From positions 1 through 64,000 of the forward strand of contig CAWFUF010000013.1 in assembly GCA_963818775.1 (NCBI GenBank): DNA of 64,000 nt, written 5' to 3'. The position numbers and the translations under genes were made by a program. A model generated the notes under the pieces. That model did not search any database. It was not told the origin of the DNA and worked only from the letters and a program-made list of their open reading frames with translations. Each line of letters starts with the position of its first letter. The stretch's first letter is position 1. Positions 55,215-62,496 of the stretch are shown piece by piece. Source of the stretch: JAMXLO01 sp963818775. GTDB taxonomy: Bacteria > Pseudomonadota > Alphaproteobacteria > Acetobacterales > Acetobacteraceae.

Positions 55215-56688
55215 CCGCCATGATGACGTCGTTGGCTGTGGTCTCGTCCATGGCCTCCGCGCCGACAATCTCGATCAACTCGTCAGACGCGAGATCGGCG
55301 AGATCGTCCAGCGTCTTCACGCCCTTCTCGCCAAGTGCCACTTGCATTGCGGGGGTCAGCACCTCGATCGCGGCGACTTCGTCGGTGACGCCGAGCTCCA
55401 CGCGCTTCTCGGTCAGCTCGGTGTCGCGGCGGGCGATGAAGGCTTCCGCGCGGCGGATCAGTTCGGCGGCAATCGACTCGTCAAAGCCCTCGATCGCAGC
55501 CACCTCGTCCTCCGGCGTGAAGGCCAGTTCCTCGACAGAGGTGAACCCTTCGGTTACCAGCAGGCCGGCGATCACATCGTCCACATCGAGCGCCTCGACG
55601 AACAGGCCACTGCGACGGCGGAACTCTTCCTGGCGCCGCTCGCTCTCTTCGGCCTCGGTGAGGATGTCGATGTCCCAGCGGGTGAGCTGGCTCGCCAGCC
55701 GCACGTTCTGCCCGCGCCGCCCGATGGCCAGAGAGAGCTGCTCGTCCGGCACTACCACCTCGACGCGGCCGGCCTCCTCGTCCATCACGACCTTGGTCAC
55801 CTCGGCAGGCGCCAGCGCGTTCACCACGAAGGTGGCGGACTGCGGCGACCAGGGGATGATGTCGATCTTTTCCCCTTGCAGCTCCTGCACCACCGCCTGC
55901 ACGCGGCTGCCGCGCATACCAACGCATGCGCCGACCGGGTCGATGGACGAATCCCGGCTGATCACCGCCATCTTGGCGCGGCTTCCCGGATCGCGCGCCA
56001 CCGCCTTGATCTCGATGATGCCGTCGTAGATCTCCGGCACCTCCTGCGCGAACAGCTTGGCGAGGAAGCCGGGATGCGTGCGCGACAGGAAGATCTGCGG
56101 CCCACGCGGCTCCTCGCGCACGTCGTAAATGTAGGCGCGCACGCGGTCGCCGTTGCGAAAACTCTCGCGCGGGATCAGCTCATCGCGCCGCAGCAATGCT
56201 TCGGCGCGGCCGAGTTCCACCATCAGGTTGCCGTACTCGGTGCGCTTCACCACGCCGTTGATGATCTCGCCGACGCGGTCCTTGAATTCCTCGTACTGCT
56301 TCTTGCGCTCGTATTCGCGCACCCGCTGCACGATCACCTGCTTGGCGGTCTGCGCGGCAATGCGACCGAAATCGATCGGCGGCAGCGGATCGACCAGATG
56401 CTCGCCGAGCTTGATCTCCGGCTTGAATTTTTTGGCGATATGGACGGGGATCTGGGTCTCCTCGTTCTCCACCGTCTCCACCGCTTCGGTCCAGCGCGAG
56501 AGGCGCACGTCGCCGGTCTTGCGGTCGATGGTGGCGCGGATGTCCTTCTCGTGCCCGTACTTGGCGCGGCCAGCCTTCTGGATGGCCTGCTCCATGGCTT
56601 CCAATACTTCCTCGCGGTCGATGTTCTTTTCCCGCGCGACGGCGTCGGCGACCAGGAGCAATTCCGGGCGGGCAATGGCGGTGTCCAT
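55144..56688 (-). CDS. nusA: Transcription termination/antitermination factor NusA
   Basis: This 514-residue RNA polymerase-binding factor has the N-terminal domain ELLLVADAVAREKNIDREEV, the S1 domain VVKRTEYGNLMVELGRAEAL, and two KH domains with DSSIDPVGACVGMRGSRVQA and LSLAIGRRGQNVRLASQLT. A C-terminal helix-hairpin-helix region LTPAMQVALGEKGVKTLDDL binds alpha-CTD or RNA. ATG 56688 is used. It lies 14 bp after rimP in the operon. Confidence 0.98.
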   Translation of the reverse strand: MDTAIARPELLLVADAVAREKNIDREEVLEAMEQAIQKAGRAKYGHEKDIRATIDRKTGDVRLSRWTEAVETVENEETQIPVHIAKKFKPEIKLGEHLVDPLPPIDFGRIAAQTAKQVIVQRVREYERKKQYEEFKDRVGEIINGVVKRTEYGNLMVELGRAEALLRRDELIPRESFRNGDRVRAYIYDVREEPRGPQIFLSRTHPGFLAKLFAQEVPEIYDGIIEIKAVARDPGSRAKMAVISRDSSIDPVGACVGMRGSRVQAVVQELQGEKIDIIPWSPQSATFVVNALAPAEVTKVVMDEEAGRVEVVVPDEQLSLAIGRRGQNVRLASQLTRWDIDILTEAEESERRQEEFRRRSGLFVEALDVDDVIAGLLVTEGFTSVEELAFTPEDEVAAIEGFDESIAAELIRRAEAFIARRDTELTEKRVELGVTDEVAAIEVLTPAMQVALGEKGVKTLDDLADLASDELIEIVGAEAMDETTANDVIMAARAHWFAEEAPQEAKAPQEAQND

Positions 56689-56701
56689 TCTGGCCTCTGT
56701 T

Positions 56702-57247
56702 CTAGTTGGTCCGAGGTGGGGTGGCGGTGGCGGCGATCAATGCATCAGTCAGTACCAATTTGGCACGGCGGATCGCGTTGAGCGGCAGCACAATTTCGTT
56801 GCCGTCGTCGAGCCGGAGCCGCGCGCCCGTCTCGTCGGCGCCCAGCGCGATGCCCGAGAAGCGCCTGCGGCCTTCGACCGGCGCTACCGTCTCGGCCCGC
56901 GCGAGGTGTCCGGCGAAGCGGTTCCAGTCCTTGGGGCGGGTCAAGGGTCGATCGATGCCGGCGGAACTGATTTCCAGCGACCAGGTGCCGGGGATCGGAT
57001 CCTCGACGTCCAGCACTGCGCCGAGGGCGTGGCTGATCGCCTCGCAGTCAGCGACAGTGATCTGGCTGCCGTCGGCCCTGTCGGCCATTACCTGGACGGT
57101 GGGCCGATCGCGGCCGAGCACGACGACGCGCACGAGCTCATAACCCATGCCTTCCAGCGTGGGGCCGACGATTGCGGCCAGCCGCAATTCGAGGCTGGCA
57201 TGCTGCGGTTCCGATGCGTCCAAAAACAAAAAAAGGCGGCCGGTCAA
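56702..57247 (-). CDS. rimP: Ribosome maturation factor RimP
   Basis: This protein of about 181 residues for 30S assembly has IVGPTLEGMGYELVRVVVLG, DCEAISHALGAVLDVEDPIP and the hallmark SLEISSAGIDRPLTRPKDW, then LPLNAIRRAKLVLTD. The frame is open to TTG 57292, but TTG 57247 has GGAGG six bases before it and is preferred. A terminator-like hairpin overlaps this start. It opens the nusA-infB operon. Confidence 0.93.
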   Translation of the reverse strand: MTGRLFLFLDASEPQHASLELRLAAIVGPTLEGMGYELVRVVVLGRDRPTVQVMADRADGSQITVADCEAISHALGAVLDVEDPIPGTWSLEISSAGIDRPLTRPKDWNRFAGHLARAETVAPVEGRRRFSGIALGADETGARLRLDDGNEIVLPLNAIRRAKLVLTDALIAATATPPRTN

Positions 57248-57254
57248 GGCCACC
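57222..57254 (-). terminator. Intrinsic-terminator-like hairpin at the rimP start
   Basis: On the minus strand GGTGGCC pairs with GGCCGCC (seven pairs, one G-U) around a six-base loop and is followed at once by TTTTTTTG and then TTTTT. This is a textbook rho-independent terminator, yet it lies inside the first codons of rimP (57247 start). It could attenuate the operon, or end a leader RNA if rimP starts further downstream. Confidence 0.6.
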
Positions 57255-57392
57255 CTCCGTAACACTGCGGAAGATTGATTGGTGTCGAACAAATAGCGGG
57301 GTGCGAGGTCATTTGCAAGGTGCTGTGCGCATCTGCGCTACAATAAACGGAGCGACCATCCTGGTCCCGGCGCGTACCTACGAGGAGGACAA

Positions 57393-58190
57393 GTGCCAGG
57401 CGAATTCCGCCGCTTCGGTCGCCGCACTCTGATGCTCGCTCCTCTTTCGCTCTGGGGAGCACCATCGATGGCCGCCGGTCCCATGACGGCAGACCAGGTG
57501 CGGGCGGCGGTGGCGGCGGCTCCGCCAGGCAAGGTCGATCTGTCCGGCTGGGACATGAGCCACGCGGACCTCACCGGCCTCGATCTGAGCGGGGCGGTGC
57601 TGACCGGCGCGAATTTGTCGGGGGCCAACATGCATGGGGTCAAGCTGGTCGGAACTGACCTCACCGGTGCCGACCTGAGCAATGCGGACCTGACCTTCGC
57701 CTGGATCATGCGCGCCAACTTCACCGGCGCTCGCCTGCACAGCGCCATCATGCAGACGGTCGTCACCTCGACCGGGATGGAGAATACGCCGGATCAGGCC
57801 GCGGCGTTTGTCGGGGCCGATCTCTCGGAGGCGTCGATCACCGTCCATTTCAGCTTCGACGACATGCGCGGCGCAAACTTCTCGAACGCCCACATGACGG
57901 TGAACATGGCGAACCAGTCGATGGGTCTGCTGCGTTCCGAGTTCATCAGCGCCAACCTGAACGGCGCGAACTTCACCGGCGCCGGGCTTGGTCATGTCGC
58001 CTTCCGTTTCGCCAGGCTGAACGATGCGCGCTTCAACGACGCCGATCTGAGCAATGCGGACTTCACCGGCGCCTACCTGACCGGCGCCAACTTTACCAAC
58101 GCAAAGGTTCAAGGTGCGACATTCGGAAGCGCCACGCTGACTGGCGTCAAAGGTCTCGATCAGTCCGCAATCGCTGGGAGCGCAAAGTAG
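57393..58190 (+). CDS. Exported pentapeptide-repeat protein
   Basis: This 265-residue protein starts at GTG 57393 with GAGGAGG seven bases before it. The N-terminus RRFGRRTLMLAPLSLWGAPS then MAAG looks like a signal peptide, with paired arginines before the hydrophobic stretch that could be a Tat signal. The body is a right-handed beta helix of A(D/N)LXX repeats: HADLTGLDLSGAVLTGANLS, ADLSNADLTF, ANLNGANFTGAGL and ADLSNADFTGAYLTGANFTN. A non-repeat insert (about residues 125-165) breaks the helix into two parts. Divergent from rimP. Function unknown. Confidence 0.9.
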   Translation: MPGEFRRFGRRTLMLAPLSLWGAPSMAAGPMTADQVRAAVAAAPPGKVDLSGWDMSHADLTGLDLSGAVLTGANLSGANMHGVKLVGTDLTGADLSNADLTFAWIMRANFTGARLHSAIMQTVVTSTGMENTPDQAAAFVGADLSEASITVHFSFDDMRGANFSNAHMTVNMANQSMGLLRSEFISANLNGANFTGAGLGHVAFRFARLNDARFNDADLSNADFTGAYLTGANFTNAKVQGATFGSATLTGVKGLDQSAIAGSAK

Positions 58191-58247
58191 CATTCGGAGA
58201 TCGGAAGTTGAGTACCCACTATCGTTGAAGCGCTGGTCACTCCGACA

Positions 58248-58468
58248 TTGTCATTGCGAGTTCCACACCCGCCTGGCGGCGGACCCGCGCTGGATGAAAC
58301 CGGCATTCGTCATGGCCGGCGAAGGCCAGCCATCCACGTCTTCCCTTGATGCGCACGGCACAGTCTGCTCAGGGCTTCTTGTTAGGAGTGAAGCGACGTA
58401 GCAATCTCGTTTGATGGAGCGAACTTATGACCGGGATTGCTTCGTCGCTTCGCTCCATCGCAATGACA
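58248..58468. repeat. REP-type palindromic repeat region
   Basis: TGTCATTGCGA at 58249-58259 is mirrored at 58458-58468. Inside lies a hairpin with arms 58385-58406 and 58435-58456 (20 of 22 positions complementary; one arm reads GATTGCTTCGTCGCTTCGCT) and a separate small hairpin at 58308-58338 around ATGGCCGGCGAAGGCCAGCC. Both motif types resemble dispersed intergenic repeats common in alphaproteobacterial genomes. No gene lies in 58191-58485. Confidence 0.6.
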
Positions 58469-58485
58469 GCCTGCATGATCGCCGT

Positions 58486-58853
58486 CTAACCCACCAGTGT
58501 ATAGGCAGCGAGGATGACAACGCCGCTGACTGCGATCGTGGCATGGGCGCCGATGACGAGGCCAGGGATACGTCGATTGCGCAGGCGCACTAGGATGATC
58601 GGAATTGCCAGGATGAGGGCCATGCCAACAGCGCCGCGGCGACGCGTCCGAAGCCACCGACGCCCATAGACTCGCCGCGAGGCGGCCCACGCAGCGCCAG
58701 CAGCAACGCGAAGAAGCCTGCGATGCCGATCAGGCCGTGAAGTGCGCCGTACATCGGGCCAGGCGGCCGGCGTTCAGTTCGCAGATGCAATGCTGCGAGG
58801 ACGGCGCCGAGCAGGGCAGTGGTGAGCAGCAGCGCGAATGCCAGAAGCAGCAT
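58486..58853 (-). pseudogene. Small four-TM membrane protein with frameshift
   Basis: From ATG 58853 the frame gives two membrane helices (LAFALLLTTALLGAVLAALH and MYGALHGLIGIAGFFALLLA). After GGFGRVAA it slips near 58620-58630. The neighbouring frame continues GMALILAIPIILVRLRNRRI and VIGAHATIAVSGVVILAAYT to a stop at 58486, giving two more helices. The joined length of about 120 residues looks like one small integral membrane protein. I do not recognise the family. It ends next to the REP region. Confidence 0.6.
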
Positions 58854-58868
58854 GAGACGCGAGACGCA

Positions 58869-60023
58869 CTACGCCGCTGAGCGGAACTTCTCGACACTCG
58901 CCCAATCGAGTTCCATCCCGAAGCCGGACGCTTCGGTCAGATGCACCATTCCGTCTTTCGTGTGGGCACCACCGCGATGAATGCCGTGATGGATCGGATG
59001 GCGGGTGGGATCTCCGTGGGATTCCGCCCCGAAAGCCGCATCGCCGAACGCCGACACGAGATGCGCATGAACATGCAGCGCCGAATGCGGTGCGATCACG
59101 ACACCCTTCTGCTCCGCATAGTGCGCGATGCGCAGCGATTCGGTGAAGCCGGCGGCACGCGTGGAATCGAACTGCACGAAGCCGATCGCGCCAGAATCGA
59201 TGAAGTCGCGTACCGTGTAGCGGTGCCACTCGCGCTCGCCATGCGCCAGCGGAATCGGCAATTCCGCGGCGAGGCGCACGTAGTCGGCAGGCTGGAGGTA
59301 CCAATGCAGCGGCTCCTCCAACCAGAAGATGTCGTACGGCGCGACCGCCTCAGCGAAGCGGATGCAGCCTGCAACGTCGTAGGGCGCATTCATGTCCAGC
59401 ATCAGCTTCACGCCCGAGCCGATCGCCTCGCGCACAAAGCGGATGCGCGTGACCTCGTCCGCCAACGATAATGCGCCCGTCTTCAGCTTCACCGCGCGAT
59501 ACCCGTCGGCGACGAAGCGGGCGTATTCCTCGGCACAGCGTCCCAGCGGCTCGCCTTCGCGGTAGTAGCCGCCGGTCGCATAAGTAAAGATCTCGGTGCG
59601 CGTGCCGCCGAGCAGGCGGAACACCGGCAGGTTGACCGCCTTGCCCTTGAGGTCCCACAGCGCGATGTCGATGCCGCCGATCGCCGCCATGATCTGCGGA
59701 CGCTGGTTGCGCGGCAGCGGCGCCGGCATGCCGTCCCAACCACCTATCCCGCCCGGCCGCGGCGAGGTCAGCGAGAACAGCTTCTGCCAGATCTCGGCGT
59801 GGCCGAGCGGGTCCATGCCGCTGATCACTTCGGCGAAGGTGTGCACGAGATCGCAGATCAGCTTCTGCGGGCCGCCGGCAATCTCGCCGAAGCCGATAAG
59901 ACCCTGGTCAGTGCGGACCTCGACCAGCACCATCTGGTCGCGCTCCATGCGCTCATGCGCCGTCCAGCGCGGCTGGGCGTAAGCCGCCGAGAGAGGATGA
60001 GCGAGAACTTGAGTGATCTTCAT
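58869..60023 (-). CDS. Mandelate racemase/muconate lactonizing enzyme family protein (enolase superfamily)
   Basis: This 384-residue protein has a two-domain enolase-superfamily fold. The K-x-K acid/base motif is in YRAVKLKTGALSLADEV. Metal ligands are visible as Asp in KLMLDMNAPYDVAGC, Glu in IFWLEEPLHWYLQPAD and Glu in LAHGEREWHRYTVRD. The opposite-face His is in VIAPHSALHVHAHLVSAF. The motif set suggests a dehydratase or racemase of an acid sugar or aromatic acid. ATG 60023 overlaps the stop of the oxygenase beta subunit (ATGA), so it belongs to the same operon. Confidence 0.92.
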   Translation of the reverse strand: MKITQVLAHPLSAAYAQPRWTAHERMERDQMVLVEVRTDQGLIGFGEIAGGPQKLICDLVHTFAEVISGMDPLGHAEIWQKLFSLTSPRPGGIGGWDGMPAPLPRNQRPQIMAAIGGIDIALWDLKGKAVNLPVFRLLGGTRTEIFTYATGGYYREGEPLGRCAEEYARFVADGYRAVKLKTGALSLADEVTRIRFVREAIGSGVKLMLDMNAPYDVAGCIRFAEAVAPYDIFWLEEPLHWYLQPADYVRLAAELPIPLAHGEREWHRYTVRDFIDSGAIGFVQFDSTRAAGFTESLRIAHYAEQKGVVIAPHSALHVHAHLVSAFGDAAFGAESHGDPTRHPIHHGIHRGGAHTKDGMVHLTEASGFGMELDWASVEKFRSAA

Positions 60024-60487
60024 AGCGGGATCGCCAGCAGTGTATCGAAGCGCGAGCTGTCGCAGACCACGATCCGTTCGGCGAACCGTAGCGCGTCGCC
60101 GTCATCGCGGACGCGATCGAGATAGACCCCGGCGGCGAACAGATCCATCCGGCCATCGCGCATGGTCCGCACCACCAGAAACGGTGTCTCGGCGGCGATG
60201 TCCTCACCCTGGCGCAGTGCCGGCATTCCTACGATGTGGCGGTAGCTCTGCCGCTCGTAGATGTTGGCCTCGCGCAGCGCTGCCACTCGGTCGGTCAGCA
60301 TCGCGCGCGAATCCGCGTAGACGACGCCAGCCGCATAACCACGGCGCTGATTGTCGGCCGTGGTGATCTTGTAGACGCAATCTTCGACGAACAGCCCCGG
60401 CCAATCCTCCAGCCGATCCGCATCGATGCAATTAGCGTACTTGGTGTTCAACGCCGCCAGGCGGAACAGCGTCTCGGCGTCGCCCAT
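60020..60487 (-). CDS. Aromatic-ring-hydroxylating dioxygenase, beta (small) subunit
   Basis: This 155-residue protein has the NTF2-like fold of Rieske oxygenase small subunits: FRLAALNTKYANCIDADRLE, DWPGLFVEDCVYKITTADN, DRVAALREANIYERQSYRHI and RTMRDGRMDLFAAGVYLDRV. It supports the alpha subunit structure and has no catalytic centre. ATG 60487 overlaps the alpha stop (TGATG); a GTG at 60490 is also possible. Confidence 0.93.
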   Translation of the reverse strand: MGDAETLFRLAALNTKYANCIDADRLEDWPGLFVEDCVYKITTADNQRRGYAAGVVYADSRAMLTDRVAALREANIYERQSYRHIVGMPALRQGEDIAAETPFLVVRTMRDGRMDLFAAGVYLDRVRDDGDALRFAERIVVCDSSRFDTLLAIPL

Positions 60488-61713
60488 CACAGGCCCATAT
60501 GCATGCGATAGGCCTTCCAGAACGCGCGCACGGATGCCTCGGTCGCGCGCGTCTCATCCGTCGCGGCGCCCGCACCGCCCATCTCGATGACCGACAGCTC
60601 GTCTGCGGCTGCGGCGATGCCACGCTGCACAAAGCCACCGACCGCGCCATCCTCCATCGACACATAGCCCGCCGGCCCCACCAGGTTGTTCTGCTTAAGG
60701 CGGTGCGTGCGCAGTTCCGGCGTGTCGTCGGTAAAGCCGAGATAGGTCCAGTTCAGATCGGTCGAATCGACGCCGCGCGGCACGATCTGCCGCACCGCGA
60801 CCGCATTGTGCACCTGCTGCAGGATGAAACCCGGGAAGATCGACAGGATCTGCAACTGAATGTCGTCATGGAACTCGTCATGCATGCCAAGCACGCTTGG
60901 ATCGGCGAGGCGGAAGCTCTCCTTTTCGGAACGCAGGCCCTCATAGCTGTTGTCGGTTCCTTGTGGCGGCGCGAGCGTGGTCGATGCGTGGTGCTCGCCG
61001 GTTTCGCTCACCAGCACGCCGCCGCCGGAACTCAGGCGGGTGATGCGGAAGGTGGCGAAGAACAGGTGCAGCAGACTGGCGTGGTACGTGTCGCGCACGT
61101 TCTCGAAATAGAGCTTCCAGTTGTTCGGCAGGGTCTGAGTAAAGCGGCCGATGATCTCGAGTTGCCGATTGCCCACCACGCGGCGGACACGCCCGGCGAT
61201 CTCGGGTCCGAGCCAGGTTTCGAACCTTGGCGCGTCAGGTGACAGCGTGCCGAACACCATGCCGCAGAACGTGGTGACGCGCAGCTTGCGCGGACCGTGC
61301 GCCGTCATGTCGAAGTCGGCCGGCATGCCGCCTTTGCCGTTGACGCCGCGGCTGAACGCGATCGAGCGGAGGTTGCCGCGCAGATCGTAGCGCCAGGAAT
61401 GATAGACGCACTGGAAGTCCTTCACCGAGCCGCTGTCGTCCAGACAAATCAACGCACCGCGATGCGCGCAGCGGTTCTCGAACGCGACCAGCTCACCGTC
61501 CTCGGCGCGCACCGCCACGACGGGCATGGAGCCCACGAACGTTGTGCGATAGTCACCAATGTTGGGAAGCTCCGTCTCGAGGCATAGGAAGTTCCAGACG
61601 GGGCCTTCGAACAGGCGCTTCTGCTCGAGGGCGAGCACGTCGGCATCAGTGTAGACCCAGTACGGGATGCGGGTCAGGCCGGCGGGCCAAATACGGTCGA
61701 TGACTGCATCCAT
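60487..61713 (-). CDS. Rieske [2Fe-2S] aromatic-ring-hydroxylating oxygenase, alpha subunit
   Basis: This 408-residue terminal oxygenase has Rieske ligands in FENRCAHRGALICLDDSG (C-x-H) and DFQCVYHSWRYDLRGNLRSI (C-x2-H). The mononuclear iron site shows in FENVRDTYHASLLHLFFATF (Asp, then H-x4-H). The start ATG 61713 follows GAGGAGG. The overall pattern resembles the salicylate/anthranilate hydroxylase branch, but the substrate is not certain. The ferredoxin and reductase partners are not in the window and must be encoded elsewhere. The operon order is alpha, beta, enolase-like enzyme. Confidence 0.94.
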   Translation of the reverse strand: MDAVIDRIWPAGLTRIPYWVYTDADVLALEQKRLFEGPVWNFLCLETELPNIGDYRTTFVGSMPVVAVRAEDGELVAFENRCAHRGALICLDDSGSVKDFQCVYHSWRYDLRGNLRSIAFSRGVNGKGGMPADFDMTAHGPRKLRVTTFCGMVFGTLSPDAPRFETWLGPEIAGRVRRVVGNRQLEIIGRFTQTLPNNWKLYFENVRDTYHASLLHLFFATFRITRLSSGGGVLVSETGEHHASTTLAPPQGTDNSYEGLRSEKESFRLADPSVLGMHDEFHDDIQLQILSIFPGFILQQVHNAVAVRQIVPRGVDSTDLNWTYLGFTDDTPELRTHRLKQNNLVGPAGYVSMEDGAVGGFVQRGIAAAADELSVIEMGGAGAATDETRATEASVRAFWKAYRMHMGL

Positions 61714-61725
61714 TACGCGTCCTCC

Positions 61726-62496
61726 TCAGTTCAGTCTCGGGTCCGGCACGCGCGCCGCGACCAGAACATCGACCGAAGTCGCACCGGCGGCAAGCAGCGC
61801 AGTGGCGCAGGCATTAGCTGTCGCGCCTGACGTCATCACATCGTCGATCAGCAGCACCCGCCTGTCGACGATCCGGCGCGCACGCGATGGCCGCACTACA
61901 AACGCGCCTGCGACTTCGGCCGCACGTTCCGTCGCCGACTTCTCGCCGAGTGATTCGGTCGCGCGCAGGCGACGGAGTGCGTCAGGCACGCACGGGCGCC
62001 CGGCGATCCGACCGACCGCCTTGGCCAGCAACGCAGCCTGGTTATAGCGGCGCCGGAACAGTCGACCGCGATGCAGCGGCACGGGCACCAGCAGATCCGC
62101 CTCGCGCAGCAAGGCAGCGCCCGCCCGCGCCATGTGCGGCGCCAGCACCGCGGCGAGCTCGGTGCGGTCGGCGTGCTTGAACGGCAGGATCAGCCGTCGC
62201 CCCTGTGCGTCGTAACGCAATGCGGCGCGGGCGCGTTGGAACACAGGCGGTGCGCTGCGGCAGCCGGGACAGAGGTGCTCGATTCCGCCCAGGGCCGCAT
62301 TTGCGAACGGAACGCCGCAGCGTGTGCAGAACGGCTCGGTGATGAAGCCGGTCTGCCTGAAGCACTCGGCACACAGCAGTCCAGGCGCATCGACAGGCGC
62401 ACCGCAGGCGGCGCAGTGCGGCGGCAGCAGCAGGTCGAGCAGCGCACGGCCGGCCCGCCACCCGAGGTCAGTGAGCGGCAGTTGCCTCGCCAACAC
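61726..62496 (-). CDS. ComF-family phosphoribosyltransferase-like protein
   Basis: This protein of about 256 residues has N-terminal zinc-ribbon cysteines (PPHCAACGAPVDAPGLLCAE, then FCTRCGVPFA and HLCPGCRSAPP) and a C-terminal PRTase domain with the PRPP loop VLLIDDVMTSGATANACATA. DLLVPVPLHRGRLFRRRYNQ is the ComF signature. ComF/GntX proteins are linked to DNA uptake. GTG 62496 is the likely start, overlapping the end of the rhodanese gene by 29 bp; no ATG fits. Confidence 0.9.
   Translation of the reverse strand: MLARQLPLTDLGWRAGRALLDLLLPPHCAACGAPVDAPGLLCAECFRQTGFITEPFCTRCGVPFANAALGGIEHLCPGCRSAPPVFQRARAALRYDAQGRRLILPFKHADRTELAAVLAPHMARAGAALLREADLLVPVPLHRGRLFRRRYNQAALLAKAVGRIAGRPCVPDALRRLRATESLGEKSATERAAEVAGAFVVRPSRARRIVDRRVLLIDDVMTSGATANACATALLAAGATSVDVLVAARVPDPRLN

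Noticed and set aside
54703..56781. 692-codon plus-strand frame across nusA and ylxR
   Set aside because: Antisense to conserved operon genes; no domain or start signal.
57724..58193. Minus-strand frame antisense to the pentapeptide protein
   Set aside because: Its apparent repeats mirror the pentapeptide repeats of the real gene.
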